Shown here piece after piece: positions 42,301 through 54,300 of a stretch of 64,000 nt of DNA; the first letter of the stretch is position 1, and every line of letters starts with the position of its first letter. Where the stretch lies: positions 3,194,675 to 3,258,674 of the forward strand of contig NW_017802602.1 of the NCBI RefSeq assembly GCF_001625305.1. The letters run 5' to 3'. Under the pieces are notes generated by a model, which saw only the letters and a list, made by a program, of their open reading frames with translations, did not search any database and had not been told where the DNA came from. The DNA is from Branchiostoma belcheri. Its lineage: Eukaryota > Chordata > Leptocardii > Amphioxiformes > Branchiostomatidae. The position numbers and the translations under genes are program-made.

Positions 42301-45300
42301 GGGACAATGTGTGATGTAATTTAATCGGGTATTACAACTCTAAATCCCTGCACATTTTATTATCTAGCCGGATGTCTGAGCCTAGAGGATGATGATGATG
42401 ATGATGGCACTGTGAGTATAACATCTGTGGGTGATTATGACCCTTCCACGACCAGCCCAACATCATGCCAGAACAGTTGTGGACTACTCGGGGAGATGTT
42501 TGCACTTCTGATGGTGAGTATTGAAACTGTATTCTACACAGTCAGACGTGCTATTTGAAGGCAATTGAGCTCGAAGTTAATTTTTGGAATAGGTCCGCTG
42601 GTGCAGCTAACCTAAAAATATAGGTTCACGGAAAACAACATACTTAGCTAAAGTATTAGCATCTGAGTTGGTAATTTTAAAGTTGGTAATTAACAATAAA
42701 TTGGTAATTATTTTCAACCGAATATCTTTCGGTCTTCATCAGCTATCAGTGCTACAGATTTTTTTCCCAGGTAGCCAATGAAGACTGAGAGATTCCGTCG
42801 AAAATTACTGTAATACTATGAAATTCATAATAAAATGAATTTTGCCATTCTTCTTGTAATGATTAGACTATCTGATTAACATTTTGGTTTTATCATGAAA
42901 GTTCATCTGTGTTGGTAGTAATCATAGTAAAAGGTTAAACTTTATTCCAACACACAATTGTACAGGGATCAAATTTTCAGCGACCACTTTCAGCCTTCAC
43001 TTAATAGAGATGGTGGACGATATACAATGTAAACTCCCTGGCACTTTTGATCAATTGCTTACGTCACGTATCAGTAAAATCTCGTGTGAATAAGGTCACG
43101 TGTTTGTAAACCGTAATTCTTGTGAGATCACGTTGTGAAGTGATTGGTCATCAATTATCCTGATGAAGGCGACAGTGGTCGCTGAAAATTTGATCCCTGT
43201 ACAATTGTGTGTTGGAATAAAGTTCAACCTTTTACTATAACATTTTGGTCTGTTTTTTGTTGTTCACAGGGCGGCAACACCTGTCTGTGTGCTAATGAGT
43301 CGGTGCTGTCCCTCCCACGCGGTGACAACTGTAACACATCTTGTACCGGACAACCTGACCACCCCTGCGGAGGAGTGGGACAGGCCTCTGTCTACGGTCT
43401 GATGCCAACAAACGTAAACCTTAGCTTTGGGAACTCAACTTACTCCGTCAAGGTACGTCTTACATTATTAATAACACATTTGAACTCTTTAACGTTGCAT
43501 CTGATTCATCTTTCAAAAAAGACCACAGAATATTGCAATCTCTCACATTTTTGTAGACTTAGTTTTTATGTTCACATTTTTTTCAGTGACACTGCAAGTT
43601 CTTCTTTTAGAGCTACTTTGCCACTAAAATTGTTTCAAACACAAGATACTCATCCATTTTTTTGTGATTCTGTTGGGTTTAACCACTAAATCCGAATGGA
43701 TAATTATCTGCAATGACCATTAAACTTTATTGTACAAGAGTGTGGTATCTTTAACTTACTAAAACCCAACTACATTTCTTACATTTACTAAAATTAATAA
43801 TATCATTTATATAATATTATCTTCCCATTTTCATAAATGCCATGTGTCCTTACAGCTGCAGGAAAACTGGAGCACAGCTATCGATGTCAGTCCTTCAGAC
43901 GTGTTTGAGACAACTGAAGTAGTGGCTGACTTTGGAGACAACACAGGGACAGTCACCCTCACAACATCAGACCTACATCATGCATACTCCCTACCAGGGA
44001 GGTACCATGTCACTGTCACGGCATACGGCAGGGGATTTGTGGTAACTAAGTCGAGATTGTAACTCTAGTCATCATAAGAATGATTTTCTACAGATCTTTA
44101 CTTCACATTAACATCTGTGTCCACAATATCACCAGGGTCCATAATATCGCCACCTTGAGAAATAGTGTGCTTAAAGATATTTTTACTGCAACATACTTTT
44201 GGTATGCACTCCTGCACACCTCAAATGTACATACCTAGGGTATGTTGCAGTAAAAATATCTTTAAGCACACTATTTCTCAAGGTGGCAATATTATGGACC
44301 CTGGTGATATTGTGGACACAGATGTTACATTTATTTAACATTCCTATCACATGGAACTGGATAAATTTTCTGTCAGACATTTCAAGTAGCATCGGTGTCA
44401 AGATTTATAAGTGATACATGTATGTGTCCTTCATTGAGTCAAGTAGCAATTAAGATTAGTAGCATTAGCATTACTTATTATCATTCTTACTGTTCATGTT
44501 CATTCAAAGTCTACATCTGGTACGCTCAAAAAAAGTTACTCAAGCATCTGGGTATGATATTGGAAAAGGTTATAATAAATTTTTCAGATAGTATCAATCA
44601 GTAGCTTGTGTTAACAAATATTCTGAGTTCTCCAGTGTCACCGACAAAAGGTAGTGGATGCTCTGACAGTCTGTCAACCGTTTACAAAATTATATCCAGT
44701 TGCTTGAGTAACTGTTTTTGGTGTATCTTATAACCTGGATGTCTAACCTTCATCGATGTTTCACAGGCACATGAAATTTTCTTGGTACTTCAGCAGAACT
44801 TTTTTTCAGGTAGCATCCACTACCTGTCGCCAGTGAAGACTTCATTTGCATATCAGTCAATAACTTGACAATGTGTTTATACATGTAAGCCTTCTGAATT
44901 TGAGAGCTCTCTAGTGTCACTGACATGATATTAAGGTAGTGGATGCTACCTGAAACGTCTGGCCGTTTCCAAAATTATATTCAGTGGCTTGTCAATGAGT
45001 AACTGTATGTGCATGCATGTTTTTGGTTTATCTGGATGTCTAACCTTCACCGACGTAATACTGCATCTGTCTCACAGGTTAGGGCAGATGCAGTAGTTGT
45101 GGTCAGGGTTCCTGATCTGACAGCAGAGCTGGACTGTGAGTCACAGTTGGACATTGGAGACAACGGAACGTGTACTATCACAGCAAACTGGGCAGCAAGG
45201 CTGAACGTTACTGTACATCTAGACCCTGGCTATGTAAACTTGGCCTTGTCAGGTACATCGAAATGACTTTTTTTTCGTTCTAAAACATTTACATCTAGAC

Positions 45301-48300
45301 TCAACAGGTCCAACAGTGTCATAAGATAACTGCTACAATATAACAACATTTAGACTTGACGATTGCTAGTTTTTTTTTCAGTTTTTTCAATTTTTTTTAT
45401 TCGCACTTTAAAACAAAATACAGACACAAGAAAATATAAATGAAATGTAACAGTGCAGGGAGGCCGGAAGCATAAAATGCTTATGAGGAGGCCTCCCTTC
45501 ATAACTTAATTAACAATTCAAATTAATCGGATAAATAAGAAATAACTTACCAGGTAACGGGTAAATGAAACAAAACAATAAAATACAATACAATACAATA
45601 CTATCTACAATAATGAAAAGTAGTAATGAAAAGTAGTAAACAAGGAAACTTAAACAAAAATTAAGAAATGTGCTAGCTGAAAACAAAAATGTCAGGAGAA
45701 GAAACAGAAACAAAATCAAAAGGCATCAAGTGGACTTCACTTTGCTGAAGCCTTTGATTCAGTATCACATCTAGTTTTAATTCACAAGTTACAGATACAT
45801 GTACATATGCAAGGCCTTTCCTTTGTGGCAATCATGGTTCGAGTCATACTTGCAAACCAAAGGCAAAGAATGGTGGTTCAAGGCAGCCTGTCTAGATGAC
45901 ATTTAGACTTTAGGGTTCCCAAGCGGTTCTTTTTAACACCACTTTTGTTTCTACTTTTCATTAATGACCTCTCATTTTTTTTCATATCACAGATGCAGCA
46001 TTCAGTACTGTAGGTCCGGTTATCCCAAATGATGTCAACATGACGTCTATTCCGGAGGAGGAACTGGGAAAACAGCTTGGTACTTTTGTCGTGCCAGCAA
46101 GCCAGTTCTCCGTGGCAAGCAGCATCATAGCATGGGAGTTCCATGCAAGAAGAACTGGCACAATTGAACTTATGGTAAATACTAGTATTCATTCATATCC
46201 ATTGAAACTTATTACTTTAGTAGAGATTTTGTTATTACCAGTATCAGACTTTCCAGTATACAATACAAGGAAGCATTGTGGATCATTCTGCCTGTCAATC
46301 TTCCCTCTTCCCATGTGCTGTCAACCTAGATTACATTTTGTGCTCTGTGCAGACGAACATGCAAATATTCCCACAGACAACCCACCAAAAGCAATATTTT
46401 TGATTTTATTAACTGGATGAAAGCAACAGGACAGGATAATAATCTGTGTCTTGATAATGAACCCTTTTTTTATCAACAGAACAAAATGGGTACAGAAAAA
46501 AAAAACTTGCATCCCGTAAACATATAAGGCTTTAGTCACAAATAAATATTAGATGTCATTGAACTCGTTTTGTATTTTTCCCATTTTAGGTATTGTCTCC
46601 AGAATGTGAGAACAGCCATGGAAGGTCCAGGGACAATGACTGCGATCTCCCAGAGGAATATGGCTGTAGTTTTACCACAGATCAGCTCTGTCCTACGTGT
46701 GACCCTGCAGGGTCAATGTGCAATCCAGCGGCAGAGGGTGCCTCTGGGATGAGCTACAGAAGGGTAGAAAGCACCACGATCGAGGTCACAGCAGTTGGAA
46801 GAACTGTAAGTGTCCCCAACTAAAACTGAGTAGAGTTGTTCAGAGTCTTCAATTATCATTTATAATTCCATCATGAAAGTTCATCTGTGTTGGTAGTTAC
46901 ATGTAGTTACACATCATTTATTATTGTTGGGTCAAGGAATTGACTATTTTTTAAAAACAATATTTAGAGTTAGATTTTCAAAGGTTAGGCATAACAAGTT
47001 GTTTGGTGTAGTATAGCCAGCTGCTGCCGCGCCGCGTGCCTGTGAAGCTGGACGTGTTACGCCGAAGGGCGGTTATACCGGCTATACAGATGCAGATACA
47101 GATGTGTATAATTTTCATCATTACCATTTAAAAACAAATTTCAGCAACACAAAGTACAGTGTAAAGCAAAAATCAATGTTGAACAATATGTTAAAACATA
47201 AAGCCATATTGTTTGATGCATTTCAATCAGGTTTACAATGTAGAAGAAGACATCACAGTGACACCTGGTGATGTGATTGGATTCAAGCTGACCTTAAATG
47301 ACGGACAGCTGTCCTTCATGCCGTCCGAGCATCCAGAGTTCCGGTTGCACAGTCGGGATGACACAGTCAAGGACACTGTTAACGTGAATCCTTACGTCTG
47401 TGCCATCACGTACAACCCTACAGCTGCAAGGTAACTAATGCTCAAGGTGCCTCCCATAGGTGTTTTTTAAGACGAAATAAAAAAAATGGCATGTTCACAT
47501 TCATGGTAGGTCGTCCTACAATTTTGATAGAGTAGAATTTACCAAGAAAGCTGTGACAGGAACAACCAATGACTAGCAAGGATCTAAGGTAAAGCCTTTT
47601 CTGTAAGTGTAACAAAACATCGTTGGACACACACATGACTGTCTCACTATTATCCTTGTACAAAGATTGCACTTATTTGACTGATTTGGCCTGTAACTCA
47701 TCCAACCACTAGTATCTTAAAAAGTAGCAAATGTCCATTTTTTTGGCAAAAGATCATTCGATTTAAAATTGTCAATGATAGTAATTAAAGATAATCAGAT
47801 CTTTTGCCCTCAGCTCCAGAATGAACTTATATTTTCATTTGAGCTCTTTCATTTATAAGAATCTATTTTACATAAGAAACTGTTTATTGGCCTAGAACAA
47901 TCTTGTCCTTAAGGTCAATCTGTGGTCACCAAATCCCCCCTTATCCTGACACCCTTATACTGCATTCAAACACCTACAAAATACATGTACAAACAAACAA
48001 ACTCACAAAGATGATATTACTGTACCCAAAGGTAACAAAAATACATTGTATTTTCCAGATTCCAGAACAAGTTTACCAAACGAGGCCTGTACAACATCAC
48101 AACTGAACTGAACGGTGACGACAGCATACAAGATGAGATGTTGCTGTGGAAGGTTGTTACCGTAGCTGGTGACTGGACAGTGGAGGTGGAGCATGTAGAA
48201 GTTGCAGCTGTGAATACACCTGTGACGTTTTACGCAAGCGTTGACGCTGGTTAGTAAATATTGTCTGACTTATTCCTTAACTCACCTGCATTGTTTGAAT

Positions 48301-51300
48301 AATTATTTACATTAAAGTGTGCACGAGGCTTTCAACATGTTGATCAAAATGAAAGATTCTAGATAAAAGTGAGGAAAAAAATAGCCTGGGTGCCACCCTC
48401 TGTAGTTTTTGCCCACTCCCTAATGTCGCTGTCTCAGCAACATCAGGGAGCGGGTGGAAACTATGGAGGATGGCACCCAGGCTAGACAAAATGTTTAGAC
48501 ATGTTCCTTTTTAGCTTATAGTTACTGTATCGACAAAATTTATCAATGTTCAATATCATACAATCAATCATATGTGTCATAATTCAATCTTGAGTCCTAG
48601 AGCTCCATTTTTGTGTTACTTTGCAACAAGTAAAGTTTCAGGCAGTATCTTCTACATTCTTTTACATTCTTCCACATCTTTTACATTACAGCCAGCAAGT
48701 CAGACCCTGTGTATTCATTGCTGATCAATGGTGAAACTTACTACAACATCACCAACACGAGTGCCATGTTCATCCATAGCTTCAGCAGTATTGGGACATA
48801 TGAAATCACTGTCATAGTGGCAGATGATGCTGGGAGCACATCAAACACATCACAACTAATCGTACAGGTGGGTAACTCTCATTTACATAATGTACACTTA
48901 CATACATGCTTTGATACAATGGAACTGTCCAAGGTACTTAAAGTAGTGCTGTTATAGCCCCTATGATTAGAATCTTGGATTGAATAATTTTACAAGGGGT
49001 TTTCCATATCATATACAGCACATGATTTGATTTGATTTTTGATTTATTGAAATTGCAACAGTGCAATACACGCGGAACAGAGGCAGCTGTTGCTGTTGCT
49101 GTGTCCCTCACATAGATAGAAACAAATACAGGACAGACAATACTCATTTTCACTCGAGTCTAGTGAGGAAAGTAGTGTAAAGTGCCTTTCCCAAGGGCAC
49201 AAGATCAGTGGCATGTCAGGACTCGAACCCAGGACCTTTTGATTCCGAGCACACATTTTTCCATGTTTGTCTTTCATTTCATCTCTATGCCAAATTGTGA
49301 AAGTTAACTCTAATATCTCATTTTATGATACAGTTATACATGTATATTAACTGTAGTACGGTAAAGAAGAACAACTTATTTTCTCCTTACAGGAGCCAGT
49401 GACCAATCTTAGTCTGTCTGGTGATACAGACTTACCTTTGAACGTGGCTATGGGGTTCAATGTCACTGTTGACAGTGGCTCTGACCTCCGCTGCCTTCTG
49501 CACTTTGGCGATGGTTCTACGGACACTCTTGGCATACATAAAGTTCCATTGGTCCACGTCAGCCACAGTTTTGACCAACCAGGCAGCTTTGAAATGAACA
49601 TCACGTGTAGTAACAACATCAGTAGTGCTAACACGACATTTTTGGTCAATGTGGTATGTTTTGGATATTTCACTTCTAGTACAATCATTACAATGATTTT
49701 ATAATGCAATAAAATCATTATTTCTTTGCTTTACTGAGAACAGGTCTAGAATAATTTCATTATCAACAATTAAGGCTAGCGTTTTGTATCTCTATACTTT
49801 TAAGTGTAAAGATAATCTTTTCTTTAATTTTTGACTGTTGACCTATTTTTAGACACTGATGGTGTTCTTATGGTTAAAATAATCTTTAATTTCCCTTTCT
49901 TTGTATTTATTGTACAGTTTGCACCAATTGAGCTTGCTCCTGGCCAGGACCCATTCACTTGTGCTTATGCAAATGGAGATCAAGTATTGACAGAGTGGAC
50001 ATTTACTGTGGAGAGTATCCTTGCATGTAATGCCAGCAATATTCAAGGTACAAACCTTATACATGTACATGTACATTACTTCTAAATTGAAATTTGAATT
50101 GACCTTAGTGTTAGTTTCTTTGACAATGCATATCATGTGGAAATAACTACTGAAATACAAACACCCAAACAGAAACAACAAAAATGAAACAAAGGTAATA
50201 ACCATACATTGAATACACAAACTCAAGGTGTTTGAAGTTAAAATTTTGGTCCAATACCTAGAGCTTTCGACCAGTCACTCTGGTCTTCCTCAGTAGACTG
50301 ACCCAGTGAGGCTTGTCACGTGGCTTCTTTGAAGTGTGACGTCAACACTGGGTCAAAGGTATCTGGTAGATACAAACTCAATAAATAGGATTTATACCAA
50401 TCGTAGCTAGGTTCCATTTTTTACAGACCATTAATATTTTTTATGACCTTACAGGTACAGTGGTGACATATATCTGGGATCTTGGGAATGGAGAACACCC
50501 CATACGAACACAAGAACCACATTGCAACTTGACTTATTCCCAGGTAGGTAAAATGATTCTTGCTTGAATGTATGAAATTTAAGCAATTGTGTTTTCAAAC
50601 CCCATTTTAGAGTTAAAAGATTGCTTATGTTGCAAAAGTACAGGCCTAGGGCTCAAAATACATTTTTCTGCATACCTAGTAACATGCAACCTTACCTGCA
50701 CCACAGAATATATGAACTTCATAAGTATGGATTAGTAGAGTGCTCGCTTTGTAACCGGGAGGTTGTGAATTCAATCCCCGGCCGGGTACCGGTCATACCA
50801 AAGACTTTAAAAATGGTACACACTTCTTTCTCTGCTTAGCACTCAGCACATATGAGAAAGTGTGGGAAGGTCAAACACACAGCACTACCAGTGGACCAGC
50901 CCCCTGCTGTAGTGCATTGCACAACTGTGTGTCGCCCAAGGGCTACAGAAATGGATATGGGCACCACCCTACGCTCTGCATAAGGGCACAGGAGACCTTC
51001 ATAAGTATGGATTATACTAAAACTCTTCATAAATCGTTATTATGCTTTAACATGTTTCTACCATGCAGGCAGGGATATATGCCTTGACTCTTACAGTGGA
51101 AAACCCTCTACAGACAGAATCGTGGAACAACACATTAGTCCTTCAAGAACCTATAGGGAACATTTCCATAATGGCTCTCAATAATGTGTAAGTACTGGAA
51201 TAATTGTCTCCAAAATTTATCTTAATCAAAAATTATACCTTGGGTATTACTGATGCTGCAATAGTAGATTGCTGTCATTGAATTTACAATCTTGTTTTAA

Positions 51301-54300
51301 AATCGCGGTCTAAGGGTACCTGGAAGAATTACAAGAGTTGATGTTGATTAATGCATTTATATGATAATTATTCTTTCTTATTAAATCAAAATGTATTGAT
51401 GAAGATTAAATTTTCACATTTTTTCTTTGAAAAGTGACAGGCTCTTTCATGTTTTTCAGGAGTTATGCTGGATTTGTGAAGTATTTTGAAATACACATAG
51501 ACCAGCTGGGAACCAACCCTTGCCTTTCTGTGAACATGGAAGAGTTTTTCCCAGTTTTGATGTACGGTTCACCAACTTGTATGAACATTGGTGACCGCTT
51601 CATTGGAAATGTCAGCAAGGTCGGTGGCCTTTTTGTATTACTAATCATTTGATACTGTAGTTGTATGACTTTGTTTTTGCTTTGTGTGTATGTGAAATAC
51701 TTTCTTTCTATACATTGCATAATTTTCTGTATATTCCATTGTTATATTTTGTATTATTTTAGTGGACTACAGGAAGACTTGTGATTATGTCACTAATGCA
51801 GATATGAATAAACCAAATCAAACATTATACTATCATGAAACTTCATCTGTGTTGGTAGTAACATGTTTAAAGTTAAAACTTTTGGTCCAACACAAAAAAA
51901 TTCTCTCACCTAGAGCTTTCGACCAGACACTCTGGTCTTCCTCTGTCAGTAGACTGACCCAGTGAGGCTTGTCACTTGGCTTCTTCAAACCAAACATTGT
52001 GCATGCATGTCACTCCAATATCATAGCATTATATAGATTATTATAAAACTATTCATGCATCCTGTTTTCTTGAGTGCTATTTTCATTGTACTGAAAATCT
52101 AATTGTTAAGTTGTTGTTTTGTTTGTTTTAGTTGCTGCAGGTGAATCACACGTACTGGATCTACGGAGAGCAAACCATCAGTGTGCGGGCCTGGAACCTG
52201 GTGTCTGATGTCCAGGAGTCACAGACCTTTGAAGGTACTGTATCATGAGGGTATACATGGGGGGACCCCCGGCAGTGCTTAACAGTAAATTCAGGAGGAC
52301 TGGTAATGCTTCACGAAAAAAAAACAGGCCTGTACATGCATACGGAGTCTGGCAATGATAGTGTGTGAACACCAGCAGAACTGGAATTTTTGTTCTTGGT
52401 GACTTTTGGCAAAAATGAATAAGGAAAATGCATGCAGACCCTCTACTACAAGTAATGTTACAGCTTTACAGGAGTGTTTTTATAAGGGTTAAGCTACTTG
52501 TGTTGTTAATCATCTCAGAAAATTTTGTGTTTCAGTTCTGCCAGATGTCTGCAATAATCCAGTCATACGAATCAGAGGTGGTTCCACTGACAGAGAAAAT
52601 CCAAGGTGCAGTTATCATAATTTCTTTCTCCATTCCACCTGATAACACTGTTGGGTGTAACAGTTGCCAATACCAACCTAACGGGCTTTATACTTAGGTT
52701 TCAATATTTTAATGCTAATTCTGTAGTGAAAGTCAAGCGCTTACAAACAAGCTTTGGATCAGTCCTTATGTCACACTTTTATTCTGGTCACACAAAAAGC
52801 TTTGGGTCAAGTTGAGAAAGATCAGAGGGCTGATCAAATGCTTGTTGTTTTTAATTACATTACTCAATTCAATTACACCATATATCCTCTGTACAGTTCA
52901 AATACATTCACAAAAACACATTCCAGAGGTCTATAAATTTGAATTTCAGCAAAACCAAACATATTTCCCGGAATATTCTTTGATTTCTTGTTCCACAGGT
53001 CTTTTGTGAGGAACAAGGCCATTGTGATCACGGCAGACCTGGAGATTAAGTGCTACGCCACCTCAAAAAATTCTATGAACTGGTCTGCAGTTCAGGAAAG
53101 TCCTTCAACGGGTCAGTTGTTCATCATCAGTTATTCTTGTGAAATACAAGGAAGTTTATGTATTTTCTTGTGAAATACAAGGAAGTGTCGGTAGAAGTCA
53201 TTATGAAACGAGTTTGCAATTGCAATTGTCAACACAACAAATTGGACTTACCGGTACCCAAATTTTTGACTCGAAAATTTGGGTAAGTCCAATTTCTTGT
53301 GTTGGCAATTAAAGTTGAACTTGTTTCATAGCAAATGTTTCTTGTGTAGCAACTGTGAAATAGAATGGATAGATACATGAATTGCTGAATCAGTCTGATC
53401 AGTATCAGTTTTAATACAAATGGTATCAATTAAAAAAAGGACAAAACATCATAAGGTTGTCGATACCTTCGATGCTCACAGACGTAAACTAACACACTCT
53501 TTCACCAATCGGCTCCTCAACAGTAATAACAGTATCATAAAACTCGCAATCCACTCAGACTTATCATCCACCAGTCACTACTGGGATCACTATATCGGCC
53601 TAGTCTACCGGTAAGGCCTTTCCCGTATGTATATGTACCGAACCCTACCGTTTTTACTATGTGTGCACCTTGTTATTTTAATTGTTTGTCTACTATGGGC
53701 CAATTTGCGCCTGAAATAAAGAATAAAGAAAAATAAAGATAATGGAAGGTATCACAATAGTATGGGCAAATGGCAGTAAAATCTGACCTGTGGACTAACT
53801 GAATTAACTAGACCCCAGAACAAACTTGGCTCATACATATTTTACATTATGGACAATGCCTAGTATGTAAATTCTAATTATTAAAACACCCCATGACAGT
53901 TAATATAATGATTGGTATTTGTTATATTTTATAGGTGAAGTAGTCCAGGTTGTAGACTTGTCCGGCTTCCCATCTTCTCATACAGCTGAACTTCTCATAC
54001 CTGCAAATTACCTCAACCCAGACTTGCACAGGGTGACAATGTGTGTGGAGGTAAGGAAACTAGACTCTAAAGTATCACATGTGTAAATAGCACAAGGGAG
54101 AAGTTTGATCCCGATGTATAAAAATATTCAGCACCAAGGACAGGTCTGTTCCCCATATGTAAACAACACCACTGACAGGACTGTCAGTACAATACGTCTA
54201 TTCCCCATGTTTTAACAACCTTCAGTGCAAAGGACAAGTCTGTTCCCTATGTGTAAAAAAACTTTCAGCACCAAGGACAGGTCTGTCTCCATATTTTGAG

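Noticed and set aside
41850-42368. Gene boundary between the EGF array and the WSC-PKD-REJ part
   Set aside because: EGF9 ends in phase 1 with a good donor and WSC starts with a matching acceptor and phase; no stop codon, promoter-like sequence or signal peptide in between.
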